Below, piece by piece: positions 52,531 through 61,214 of a stretch of 64,000 nucleotides of DNA (positions are counted from its first letter, which is position 1; each line of letters starts with the position of its first letter). The notes under the pieces were generated by a model. The model ran no database searches and had not been told where the DNA came from. It saw only the letters and a program-made list of their open reading frames with translations. Made by a program: the position numbers and the translations under genes. The DNA lies in NCBI RefSeq assembly GCF_900112585.1, contig NZ_FOLY01000008.1, forward strand, positions 1-64,000. Reading direction: 5' to 3'. The stretch is from Kushneria avicenniae (GTDB taxonomy: Bacteria > Pseudomonadota > Gammaproteobacteria > Pseudomonadales > Halomonadaceae).

Positions 52531-54696
52531 ATGGAAAAGCCATCCTGCCGTCGGCGTGCGCCTGCGACACCGTCTGCACGTCGAATGGGGTTTGACGGTC
52601 GTCACGTCTCGACCGCCATGCTCACCAGCGCCTGCCTGATCACACCCGTCATGGCTCAGGCCGATGACGCCGCCATGGATACCCTCACGATCACGGCCTC
52701 CAATCTTTACGAGAACGTGGGCTATACCCGGCGCACCATAAATGCCGGTACGCGGATGAACCTCTCACCAAAGTAGATTCCGCAATCCGTCAGTGTCATG
52801 ACCGAGCAGCGCATCAGGGATCAGAACCTGCGGGATTTTGAAGATATTCTGGCCAATACCACGGGCATTTCCGTATCGACCATCGACAGTACCCGGCGCA
52901 GCTTTTATTCCCGCGGTTTTTTGATCAACAACTATCAGTTTGATGACATCCCAACGACCGTTCAGCCGCAGTGGTATATGGGGGATGCGGCACTGGATAG
53001 CGCCATCTATGACCGTGTGGAGGTTGTGCGTGGCGCCAATGGTCTGCTGACGGGGGCCGGCAACCCGGGGGCTTCAGTCAACTTCGTGCGAAAACATGCC
53101 GACGCTTACAGGCCGACAGGCACCATCTCCGGTGAGCTGGGCAGTCGGGGCCATGGTCGTACAGTGATCGACGCGCAGACACCGCTGACCGAATCCGGCG
53201 ACGTCAGGGGGCGTTTCGTCGGTGGTTATGAAGATGGCAACGGCATTCTGGATCGCTTCAGCGAGCGCAAGAAGTTTGGCTATGCCGTGATCGATGCCGA
53301 TGTCACGGACAACACGACCGTATCGCTGGGATATGAATATCAGAACACCCATCAAAACGATGTGACCTGGGGCGGGCTGCCGGTGTTATACAGCGACGGT
53401 GGCCGCACGGACTTTGATCGGGATTTCAGCGTTGCGCCGCGATGGTCCTTTTATGATTACGATTCGGAAAAGGTCTTTGCCGAGCTGAACCATCAGTTCG
53501 ATAACGGCTGGGAGCTGCGCGGGGTCGCCACCCATGCCACGCTCGACAGTGACAGCAGGCTTTTATACATGTTCGGCTTTCCTGACCGTCAGTCAGGACT
53601 GGGGCTCAATGGCGGTGCAGGACATTATGAAAGCACGCGTCGGATGGATGCCGTGGATACCTATGTTGATGGCCCCTTCGAGCTGTTGGGTCGTGAACAC
53701 GAGCTGGTGGCGGGCATCAGCTATAACCGGCAGCACACTCGCCACGAAGGGGCTTACAGGACTGTCGATACGTCATCGGTGGACATCCATCAGTTTGATG
53801 GCCGCATCGAAGAGCCCGAGTGGACCGGGATAACCACGCTGGTAGACGACGTGACCCGGCAGCGTGCCTTCTACACGGCTACCCGACTGTCGTTGACCGA
53901 TCCCCTGACCCTGATTCTGGGCGCGCGCTATACCGACTGGCAAAACGACGGCCTGCAGACCTCCCGGCATCATGAGGAAGTCGTTCCCTATGGCGGGTTG
54001 GTGTATGACATCAACGATACCTGGTCGGCCTTTGCCAGCTACACCGAAATCTTCATGCCACAGGACTATCGAGACCAGAGCGGTGCCTATCTTGATCCCA
54101 TCACCGGCAAGAACTACGAAACCGGTCTCAAGGCAGGCTGGCATGATGATCGTCTGACGGCGTCCTTCTCCATCTTCCGCCTCGAGCAGGACAACGTCGC
54201 CCAGGCCGACGGCAATGCCATCGTACAGAGCACTGGAGATCAGGCCTATACGGCTGCCCGGGGCGTCGTCAGTGAAGGGTTTGATTTTGAACTCAACGGC
54301 GCCGTGACCGAACGTCTGGACACAACGCTGGGGATCACTCGCTACACCGCGAAAAACGATGAGGGTGGCGTCAATACCGGCCAGCCGCGTACTCAGATCA
54401 AGCTCTTCTCGAGCTATCGTGTGCCCCAGTGGGAAAAGCTGACCGTTGGCGGCGGCGTCAAGTGGCAGAATCGTACCTTTAACGATATTGCCAATCCGGA
54501 CGGCGGGACTACGCGGGTGCAGGAAGGCAGCTACGGGCTGGTGGATCTGTTCGGACGTTATCAGTTCACGCCCGACCTGTCGCTACAGGCCAACATCAGG
54601 AATCTGTTCGACAAGGAGTACTACGGCTACCTTAGCGCTTCCGGAGTCTATGGCGCGCCGCGTAGCGCCACAGCGACGCTGACGTACTCGTTCTAA
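52531..54696 (+). pseudogene. FhuE-like TonB-dependent siderophore receptor gene with an in-frame amber codon
   Basis: From the ATG at 52531 the frame encodes a signal peptide (ending TPVMAQADDA) and TonB box DTLTITASN, and then meets a TAG at codon 82 (52774-52776) within the plug motif, where a Gln is usual (SP-x-IPQSVSVMTEQRI). The frame then runs open for 640 codons with QNLRDFEDILANTTGISVS, SRGFLINNYQFDDIP, VVRGANGLLTGAGNPGASVN and ends in an aromatic residue (TATLTYSF). At 722 codons it matches the length of E. coli FhuE (coprogen/rhodotorulate receptor). A CAG to TAG change would explain it. Internal restart at ATG 52798 would lack the signal peptide and be non-functional. Confidence 0.88.
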
Positions 54697-54716
54697 CCTC
54701 GCTGCCACGACTCACT

Positions 54717-54738
54717 CGGCCGACAATTCTGTCGGCCG
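54717..54738 (+). terminator. Terminator of the FhuE-like receptor gene
   Basis: An 8-bp perfect inverted repeat (CGGCCGAC / GTCGGCCG) around a 6-base loop, followed directly by TTTTATT. It starts 21 bases after the receptor stop. Confidence 0.88.
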
Positions 54739-54806
54739 TTTTATTCGTATTCGCTTAAATGACCGCGCTACACTGGGGGCCAATTCCACATTCGTGGCGC
54801 CTTCTA

Positions 54807-55175
54807 ATGTCCTCCGGTCCGCTCATCACGCTTGCTCGCTTCACCTTTCCCCACGAGGCCCATGTGTTCATGGGGCTGCTGGAATCCCGGGGCCTTGCGG
54901 CCTTCATCGCTGATGAGCACCTGATCACGATGCAGTGGATGTGGGAGACCGCGCTGGGTGGTGTGAAGGTACAGGTAGCCCCGCACGACCTTGAGGCCGC
55001 CAAAGAGGTACTGGCGGACCATCAGGCGCATCGACTGGCCATGTCTTCGTCCGCGTCTGAAGCTTCGACACCGCCTGGTGCGATGCGCTTTTACGGCTGG
55101 CGGGCGTTGGTGATGGCCTGCTGGGCGGTAACGGGCGTGGTGTTTCCGCTGCCGCGGCACCAGAGGAGATGTTGA
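54807..55175 (+). CDS. DUF2007 domain protein (putative signal-transducing protein)
   Basis: A 122-residue protein. Residues 1-75 match the short DUF2007 fold: ARFTFPHEAHVFMGLLESRG, then a hydrophilic turn, then VKVQVAPHDLEAAKEVLADH. The C-terminal 45 residues are predicted to include one hydrophobic stretch (ALVMACWAVTGVVFPL), and then end abruptly in basic residues, so a frameshifted or shortened tail is possible. The ATG at 54807 is chosen because the domain starts there. Function unknown; the GC content drops sharply just after this gene. Confidence 0.75.
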   Translation: MSSGPLITLARFTFPHEAHVFMGLLESRGLAAFIADEHLITMQWMWETALGGVKVQVAPHDLEAAKEVLADHQAHRLAMSSSASEASTPPGAMRFYGWRALVMACWAVTGVVFPLPRHQRRC

Positions 55176-55623
55176 GCAGTAATTGATAGGCGCCCACCCC
55201 GGATAGACCAATATCTAATGTAAATATAAGTGACATTACGTTCGCGACGTATTAGCTTGCATCAGGTTCTGCTTCTGGATGCTATCGATCAATGCTTGGC
55301 GTGCCGCACGAGCCTTGATGCTGTTTGTACATGCTTTGAAAAGATGCGGATCAGCCTATTAATGAATCCGTATTTAATGCGGGTCCATGCGTCAAATGTT
55401 GAATAAAGTGTTGGCTATCGATCCAAAGCGGGGATGGTAGCAAAGGCAGCAAACGCGTTTATTGGTGCTATATGGCAGTCGCAAGGAAAGTGTCCATAAA
55501 AATCAGCAATTTGATAGTGAGGTATAAAAATATTGAACTCGCGCGCACGTTCAAGTAGGAAAACGCGCGTGCTACCTAATGCCTGTTAAGCGTTACTGCG
55601 TAGCTCAAGTTTGGAGGGGAATT
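55176..55623. other. AT-rich intergenic region upstream of the dual-OB operon
   Basis: 448 bp without a recognisable gene on either strand. Composition changes here from the GC-rich host average to AT-rich, marking the left edge of the transferred block. It must contain the promoter of the operon starting at 55624. No tRNA, integrase or insertion-sequence terminal repeat was found. Confidence 0.6.
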
Positions 55624-56238
55624 ATGAACAATGTTGAAATAGTGATTCTGGCAAATTCCGTAAAGCATCAGCAGCACTGTGTTGCTGGAAAATGCACCGC
55701 TACTGGCCAGTGGGTGCGGCCGGTCTCGAATGAAAATGGTGCGGAATTGAGTCACGAGGAAGCTCTGTGCCAGAATCCACATGGAACTTTCAATGTGAAG
55801 CCTTTGCAGAAAGTTTTTATGAGTTTTTCTGCTTATGCTCCTTTGGTACACCAGCCAGAAAACTATGTAATAGACGGATCTACGTGGCGGCAAAATTATA
55901 GGATTTCAGACGATGAGTTAAGCCAGCACCTAGATCAACCTGACGATATATGGGGTAATGAAGATCGAGTACCTTATGCATCTATTTTATCAGGACAGAT
56001 TGTAGTTGGACAATCCCTATATCTAATAGTCGTCGATAATTTGAATTTATACAGAAATCAGTATAATCGACGAAGAGCATCATTTTCGTATTGCGGAACT
56101 AACTACGATCTCGCTGTTACGGACCCTGAATTTGACAGAATCACTCAAAACGACAAGGCAGTTAGAGGAGTTTTATGTGTGAGCCTAGGTGAAGAGTACC
56201 AAGGCGACTGCTTCAAGCTCGTTGCGACTGTTTTCTAG
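55624..56238 (+). CDS. Dual OB-fold family protein
   Basis: A 204-residue cytoplasmic protein. The N-terminus MNNVEIVILANSVKHQQHCVAG and TGQWVRPVSNENGAELSHEE match the family known as dual OB-containing proteins, in which two small beta-barrels are predicted; the second half (GQSLYLIVVDNLNLYRNQ, RRASFSYCGTNYDLAVTDP) fits the second barrel. No catalytic residue is obvious. GGAGGGGAATT is an excellent ribosome binding site before the ATG at 55624; the frame also opens at 55579. It is the first gene of an AT-rich operon with DUF488 and DUF4326 genes. The function is unknown; OB folds suggest nucleic-acid binding (inference). Confidence 0.75.
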   Translation: MNNVEIVILANSVKHQQHCVAGKCTATGQWVRPVSNENGAELSHEEALCQNPHGTFNVKPLQKVFMSFSAYAPLVHQPENYVIDGSTWRQNYRISDDELSQHLDQPDDIWGNEDRVPYASILSGQIVVGQSLYLIVVDNLNLYRNQYNRRRASFSYCGTNYDLAVTDPEFDRITQNDKAVRGVLCVSLGEEYQGDCFKLVATVF

Positions 56239-56249
56239 TAGGAAATACT

Positions 56250-56690
56250 ATGAAAGTTTATACGATTGGATTTACACAAAAGGACGCGGAAAAATTCTTT
56301 AGTTTCCTAAAGGTGTCGCAAGTTAAGACCTTGATTGATGTTCGTCTTAATAATGTGTCTCAGTTATCTGGATTTGCAAAAAGGGACGATCTAAGATTCT
56401 TTTTGAAAGAGCTGTGTGGTGCTGATTATGCGCATTTGCCAGAGCTGGCACCTACAAAAGATATTCTTAGCGCATATAAAAAAGGTGATATGCCATGGAG
56501 GCAATATGAGGATAAATTCCTTAACCTAATGGCGCAAAGGAATGTCGAGAAATCAATCGTGCCATCGCTCCTAGATCATGGGTGTTTGCTGTGCTCCGAA
56601 CACGAACCGCATTTTTGCCACAGACGGCTAGTTGTGGATTATTTAAACGAAAACTCCAGTTTGGATCTCAAGGTTAAACATTTATACTGA
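56250..56690 (+). CDS. DUF488 family protein
   Basis: A 146-residue protein. The DUF488 signature parts are present: VYTIGFTQKDAEKFFSFLK at the N-terminus, LIDVRLNNVSQLSGFAKRDD, ADYAHLPELAPT, and the Cys/His motif CLLCSEHEPHFCHRRLVVDYL near residues 110-130. The shortness of the N-terminal linker and the VDVR-type Asp-Arg are conserved in the family, whose biochemical role is not established. AGGAAA precedes the ATG, 11 bp after the previous gene, and its stop overlaps the next start (TGATG). AT-rich codon use, unlike the neighbours. Confidence 0.85.
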   Translation: MKVYTIGFTQKDAEKFFSFLKVSQVKTLIDVRLNNVSQLSGFAKRDDLRFFLKELCGADYAHLPELAPTKDILSAYKKGDMPWRQYEDKFLNLMAQRNVEKSIVPSLLDHGCLLCSEHEPHFCHRRLVVDYLNENSSLDLKVKHLY

Positions 56691-57295
56691 TGAAAAAAAT
56701 CCTGGTTCTTTATCCGAAGCTTTTTAAATGCTATCAGAAATTTAATAGAAAAGTTGAAAAAATACTCTCTGCTTCAGATGAGGTTGAGTTGATTTATCCA
56801 TCGGATGATAATTGTTTTATCCAGCGGATGTCTGATGAGAGCCAAAAAGTTGGTTCGATTCGGCGATCTGAAAATTGGAGTGTGAGCGGCATAACCCACG
56901 CGATTGTTTTCGATGACGGTGAAGAGTTTCCAAAAGAGGTTGAGCTGCTCAAAAAAAACTCTGTTCCTCTTCGATTTATAAATATTGCTATCACTCGAGT
57001 GATCAATATTAAACGTGAGCCAAATTATAAAGGCCTAAAAAGTACGCCCGATTACGAGTACATCGGGCGGGGATCGTATTGGGGCAACCCTTATTCAATG
57101 TATGAGGACGGTGAAGAGAGAGAAGAGGTTATTAGGAAGTATAAATACGATTTTGATTTTGAGAAATTTCCAAACAAGGAAAAAAAAGAGGTGTACAAAC
57201 TTGCAGGGAAACGTTTGGGGTGTTTCTGTAAACCAGATTCGTGTCATGGAGATGTGTTGGCAGACTTTTTGAATTCATGGGATGACGGTAAGTGA
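56690..57295 (+). CDS. DUF4326 family protein with an N-terminal Rossmann-like extension
   Basis: A 201-residue protein. The C-terminal 95 residues match DUF4326: YIGRGSYWGNPYSMYEDGEE, EEVIRKYKYDF and LAGKRLGCFCKPDSCHGDVL, with the conserved GRGSxWGNP and CxCKPxxCHGD motifs. The N-terminal 100 residues (KKILVLYPKLFKCYQKFNRK, ITHAIVFDDGEEFPKEVELL) alternate strands and helices like a Rossmann-type nucleotide-binding domain; that part is a guess. It overlaps the preceding DUF488 gene by one base. DUF4326 has no established activity; the Cys-rich motif may bind metal or a nucleobase (inference). Confidence 0.85.
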   Translation: MKKILVLYPKLFKCYQKFNRKVEKILSASDEVELIYPSDDNCFIQRMSDESQKVGSIRRSENWSVSGITHAIVFDDGEEFPKEVELLKKNSVPLRFINIAITRVINIKREPNYKGLKSTPDYEYIGRGSYWGNPYSMYEDGEEREEVIRKYKYDFDFEKFPNKEKKEVYKLAGKRLGCFCKPDSCHGDVLADFLNSWDDGK

Positions 57296-57715
57296 TCGCT
57301 TAATAAAGCGCTGCTGTCGGACAAATTTTACGCTGCACTCCAAATTTGCCGCAGAGCGCGGAGTTACATCAGACCTAGCTAAAATTCCACCCCTAACCGA
57401 AAGCAGCCCTTCTCCGTTCCTTGCCTGAAAGGCGGCGCTTTATATTCCTGTCTCTTGATCATGCGCATTGGTTGGCTCTGAAAGCGACGATTCCTCGATA
57501 ACAGCCGGCAAGCAATGCAAGCATCACTTGTCCTGATATCGCGCTGGCACTTGTATATACGGTGCCATCGGGACATTCCTGCGTCTGTCTCATGACACAC
57601 AGCGATGAAGGCCTCCGCGTCAACCAGAGGTCATGAACCCCATGGCTTCTCTTTTACGGTGCCTGTGAGGTTTCATGTTTGGTATACCAGCCCCTTGAAC
57701 AGGATATAAGCGGAT
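57296..57715. other. Intergenic region after the AT-rich operon
   Basis: 420 bp. AT-rich at the left end, returning to host composition by about 57,380. A 73-codon leftward frame (57379-57600) has a string of basic residues and no recognisable domain, and is not reported as a gene. No clear terminator was found; the promoter of the hydrolase at 57716 is expected near 57,640-57,700. Confidence 0.5.
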
Positions 57716-58504
57716 ATGCCTTCGCAAAACGCAGGCAGCGTCGTGGTCGCGCTGGCACAGATGCCGGTATTGAGAGGCGCTGTCGCCGAAAATCTGGCCA
57801 CGCATCTATGCTGCATCGAGCGTGCGGCGGAGCACGGTGCTGATGTGGTCGCCTTTCCCGAACTCTCGCTCATCGGCTACGAGTCTGACCTGCTGGCGCA
57901 GTTGGCCATGTCCGAGAAGGCCGAGGCCTTCACAACGCTTTCCGATGCCGCCATGGCACACCACCTGGTCGTGGTCGCGGGTTGTCCGCTGGTCAATGAC
58001 GGCGGCAAACCTTACATCGGCGCGGTCATCTGCTTCCCTGACGGGGCGCGTGCGTTTTACGCCAAGCAGCACCTGCACGATGGGGAAGCGGCGTACTGCG
58101 CGCCGGGTCATAAAGAGTGCCTCTTCACTGTCAACGGCGTGCGCATCGTCCTGGCGGTGTGCGCTGATTTTGTCCACCCTGCCCATGCAGAGGCCGCCGC
58201 GGCCCAACAGGCGCAGATCTATCTGGTCAGTGCGATGATCTCGGAAGCAGGGTATGACGCCGATGCAGAACTGCTTGCCGGGATTGCGCGGCGTCACCGG
58301 TTTCCGGTGCTGCTTTCCAACCATATCTCTCGTACCGGTGGCTGGCAGACCTGCGGCAAAAGCGGCGGCTGGGATACAAGGGGAGAGCCACTACTTCCCG
58401 TGACCAGACACCTGGTGCCTGCCCAAAACGCTGAGCCTTCTCTTGTCATTTGTGCCCTTGAAGCACGGGGTCTTGAGGTGTCAGTAGCGTCCGTCACGAT
58501 ATGA
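57716..58504 (+). CDS. Carbon-nitrogen hydrolase (nitrilase superfamily)
   Basis: A 262-residue amidase-type enzyme. The catalytic triad is visible as Glu49 in VVAFPELSLIGYE, Lys117 in RAFYAKQHLHDGE and Cys149 in IVLAVCADFVHPA. A cis-Glu/Tyr pair around residues 125-130 fits the family. It is monocistronic, and followed about 200 bp later by an MFS gene. The substrate (an amide, nitrile or ureido compound) cannot be read. Confidence 0.88.
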   Translation: MPSQNAGSVVVALAQMPVLRGAVAENLATHLCCIERAAEHGADVVAFPELSLIGYESDLLAQLAMSEKAEAFTTLSDAAMAHHLVVVAGCPLVNDGGKPYIGAVICFPDGARAFYAKQHLHDGEAAYCAPGHKECLFTVNGVRIVLAVCADFVHPAHAEAAAAQQAQIYLVSAMISEAGYDADAELLAGIARRHRFPVLLSNHISRTGGWQTCGKSGGWDTRGEPLLPVTRHLVPAQNAEPSLVICALEARGLEVSVASVTI

Positions 58505-58705
58505 GGGACGAGAGTGACCGATAGCGCCCGGGCGGTCATTCGACAAGGCTTGATGCCTGCTCGTCCTTTTGTTTGACCGGGTCGCGGCGCTTTTCTAGAT
58601 ACTTGTATTTTTGTACAGTATTTTCTTGGGCAGGTGTGCAGTCGATAAAAGCCTGTTCAACGCTGCCTTCAATGAAGTTCCCTACCATTCAGCGTCGTGG
58701 CATCA

Positions 58706-60082
58706 ATGACTGATTCACTCAACCCCTCCTCTGACAAGGGGTATGCACCCGGTCTTTTCTCGAAGGACTATCGCGCGCTCAGCCTCAGCCTGTTCTGCAT
58801 CACAGTGCTTGTGGCTTTTGAAGCACTGGCCGTGGCGACCGCCATGCCGGTCATTGCGGATCATCTGGATGGCCTGTCGCTTTATGCGCTGGCCTACGCA
58901 GGCCCTGTGGCTGCCAGTGTGATCGGCATGGCCGCAGCGGGCTGGTTGAGTAATGCCCGCGGCCCGCGGCCGGCGTTTTTGATCGGCGCTGTCTGTTTTG
59001 CCAGCGGTCTTTTGATTGCAGGCTCGGCGCCGACGATGACAGTTCTCGTGGCAGGGCGCGTTGTGCAGGGGCTGGGCGGCGGGGCAATCTCTGTTGCCGT
59101 CTATGTGATCGTGGCGCGCGCCTATCCGTCTTCACTGCGCCCCAGCGTGTTCGCGCTGTTTTCGGCTGGATGGGTATTGCCATCTCTTGTTGGTCCGGTG
59201 GTCAGCGGCCTGATCGTGACTGCTTTAGGGTGGCGCTGGTTGTTTCTTTTGATTCCGGCGCTGCTCGTGCCTGTGGCGTGGGTCATCCTGGTGGCTCTGC
59301 GCCGAATCAGCGAGAATCGTCAGCCCTTCGAATCGCCCGGTCAGCTCATCTGGGCACTACTGGCGGCCGCCATGGTAGGCCTTGTCCATATCGGTGCGCA
59401 TTCGCAGGGTCTGCTGCAGTGGTGGCTACTGATGGGCGGTCTGGCCGGGCTGTTGACGATCATGCCGCGCATGCTTCCGAAAGGGACGTTCAGGCTGCAC
59501 CAGGGGCTACCGAGGGTCATTGCCCTGCGGATGACGCTCGGTGCGACATTTTTTGCCAGCGAAGCGTTCATTCCATTATTGCTCGAACACGAGCACGGCC
59601 TCTCTCCCGTCATGGCAGGTCTCGCGCTCAGCGTGGGGGCTATCAGCTGGTTTCTGGGGGCCTGGATTCAGAGACGCCCCGGCCTGCAGGGGCGGCGGCT
59701 GCCGCTGGCAGGGATGTGCGCAATGAGCGCCGGGCTTCTGGTCATTTTTCTTTCACAGCTCGTCTGGCGCTCTGTCATCCCCATCATGGCTGGCTGGGGG
59801 CTGGTCGGGCTGGGCATGGGACTGGGATATGCGAGTCTTTCTGTATTGACGCTGGCTCTGACGCCAGAGGATGAGCAGGGAACGACCGGGGCGGCGCTTC
59901 AACTGGCCGATGCGCTATCGATCGCGATGGCCCTGAGCGTGGGTGGCATTGCCATTGGCCATCTGACTGCCGGCGATCCCATGATTTACGCGCTTTGTTT
60001 TGGATTTACGCTGCTGCTGGCGTGTGCAGGCCTGTTGATTGCGGCCTTTTTACCGCAGGCTGGACGGCGTGGTGCAGCTTGA
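58706..60082 (+). CDS. Major facilitator superfamily transporter (DHA2-like exporter)
   Basis: A 458-residue inner-membrane protein with about 14 hydrophobic segments. It has the MFS motif A-like loop GWLSNARGPRPAFLIGAV (residues 70-90) and motif C-like VLPSLVGPVVSGLIV near 150-165, which indicates a proton-driven exporter of the DHA2/EmrB type. A GTG at 58697 three codons earlier is an alternative start; ribosome binding site is weak for both. Substrate unknown. Confidence 0.87.
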   Translation: MTDSLNPSSDKGYAPGLFSKDYRALSLSLFCITVLVAFEALAVATAMPVIADHLDGLSLYALAYAGPVAASVIGMAAAGWLSNARGPRPAFLIGAVCFASGLLIAGSAPTMTVLVAGRVVQGLGGGAISVAVYVIVARAYPSSLRPSVFALFSAGWVLPSLVGPVVSGLIVTALGWRWLFLLIPALLVPVAWVILVALRRISENRQPFESPGQLIWALLAAAMVGLVHIGAHSQGLLQWWLLMGGLAGLLTIMPRMLPKGTFRLHQGLPRVIALRMTLGATFFASEAFIPLLLEHEHGLSPVMAGLALSVGAISWFLGAWIQRRPGLQGRRLPLAGMCAMSAGLLVIFLSQLVWRSVIPIMAGWGLVGLGMGLGYASLSVLTLALTPEDEQGTTGAALQLADALSIAMALSVGGIAIGHLTAGDPMIYALCFGFTLLLACAGLLIAAFLPQAGRRGAA

Positions 60083-60248
60083 CGGCACCGCCCCGTGTAC
60101 TCGATAGCGCATCAAAGCGTTGCTCTGGATACGATCTGATGGAAAAAGCCCGGGCGTATATGATGCCCGGGTGCCTCGCCCGCTTTCCCTGCCCATATCG
60201 AAAAGGCGTTGCCTTCCCCGAACCCTCCGGGCATAGAATGCAGGGGAC

Positions 60249-60405
60249 ATGGTTCTGAAACGGCGCTGCTGTTTCAGATGAAAAGGGAACGTGGACAAGC
60301 CACGGCTGCCCCCGCAACTGTAAGCGACGAGCCCGCCTCACATGCCACTGGCAACCGCCGGGAAGGCGAGGCCCGGGTGATGACCCGCAAGCCAGGAGAC
60401 CTGCC
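60249..60405 (+). ncRNA. Cobalamin riboswitch
   Basis: An RNA with the class I cobalamin-riboswitch signature: a purine-rich leader ending GAAAAGGGAACGTGG near 60280-60294, the core GCCCCCGCAACTGTAAGCGA-type segment at about 60307-60326, GCCACTGGCAACCGCCGGGAAGG-type helix around 60344-60366, and the B12 box AAGCCAGGAGACCTGCC at 60389-60405. It sits upstream of the cobalt/cobalamin-related permease gene at 60461 and likely shuts its expression when adenosylcobalamin is abundant. A small hairpin (CTGCAC/GTGCAG, 60431-60447) before the ribosome binding site may be the expression-platform partner. Confidence 0.93.
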
Positions 60406-60460
60406 ATGTTCATCTCCATCCATCTCATCCCTGCACGGTGGGTGCAGCAAGGAGCAAGGC

Positions 60461-61144
60461 ATGCATATCGAACCGGGCGTCGTGACGGGCGCCAAAATCA
60501 TTTTGAGTTACGCCAGCGCGGCCGGTGCCTTTGGGCTGGCCGCACGTCTGGCCTGGCAAACGCTTGAGGGCCGCGGTGGGGTTGTGGGGCTGGCCAGTCG
60601 CAGCCTTGTCGCCACGCTGCTGGTGTTCTGTTTTTTCGAGGTGTTGCCACATCACCCTGTCGGCGTTTCCGAGGTCCATCTGATTCTGGGCTCAACGTTG
60701 CTGCTGCTGTTTGGCGCCGGGCCGACGGCGATCGGTCTGGCGCTGGGGTTATTGTTGCAGGGACTCTTTTTTGCCCCGTTTGATCTGCCCCAGTACGGCA
60801 TGAACGTCACCACGCTGATCGTGCCGCTGTGGGGCATCAGTGTGCTGGCCAGACGCCTGATTCCCCATGACACCCCGTACGTTGACGTGACCTACAAACA
60901 GGCACTGGCCCTGTCCACCACCTATCAGGGCGGCATTGTGCTCTGGGTCGCCTTCTGGGCCTTCTATGGCGAGGGGCTCTCGGCGCAGAGTCTGGCCGAG
61001 GTCAGTACCTTCGGCGTGGCCTATATGAGCGTGGTGCTTCTGGAGCCGCTGATTGACCTTGGCGTACTGGCAATCGCCAAAACGTTCTCCGGGGCCACAC
61101 GGGGGCCGCTGTTCAACGGCCGGCTGCACCGCCCGGCGACCTGA
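60461..61144 (+). CDS. CbiM-like cobalt/energy-coupling-factor permease
   Basis: A 227-residue inner-membrane protein with about six hydrophobic segments. The start MHIEPGVVTGAKIILSYASA carries the His-x-Glu N-terminus that in CbiM/NikM-type substrate-binding subunits supplies metal ligands. The length is typical (about 220-230). AAGGAGCAAGGC precedes the ATG. No CbiN, CbiQ or CbiO genes follow, so it is a solitary member; it may use another ATPase module or act alone. Control by the upstream cobalamin riboswitch strongly links it to cobalt uptake for B12. The strand between it and the riboswitch is 55 bases. Confidence 0.85.
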   Translation: MHIEPGVVTGAKIILSYASAAGAFGLAARLAWQTLEGRGGVVGLASRSLVATLLVFCFFEVLPHHPVGVSEVHLILGSTLLLLFGAGPTAIGLALGLLLQGLFFAPFDLPQYGMNVTTLIVPLWGISVLARRLIPHDTPYVDVTYKQALALSTTYQGGIVLWVAFWAFYGEGLSAQSLAEVSTFGVAYMSVVLLEPLIDLGVLAIAKTFSGATRGPLFNGRLHRPAT

Positions 61145-61164
61145 AAATTCCTCGAGTCAAATGA

Positions 61165-61196
61165 TGACAAGGCCCACCCAACGGTGGGCTTTGTCA
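61165..61196. terminator. Bidirectional terminator after the CbiM-like gene
   Basis: A long inverted repeat, TGACAA then GCCCACC / GGTGGGC then TTGTCA, around a CAAC loop, with TTTG on the right side. It separates the rightward permease and the leftward DUF3100 gene, which converge here. Confidence 0.8.
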
Positions 61197-61214
61197 TGAT
61201 GCGTCGTTTGAACA

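Noticed and set aside
55176-55623. tRNA or attachment site next to the AT-rich operon
   Set aside because: I looked for a tRNA-like fold, integrase gene and flanking direct repeats and found none.
57379-57600. A 73-codon leftward frame before the nitrilase gene
   Set aside because: Short, no ribosome binding site, no domain, unusual residue composition; treated as chance.
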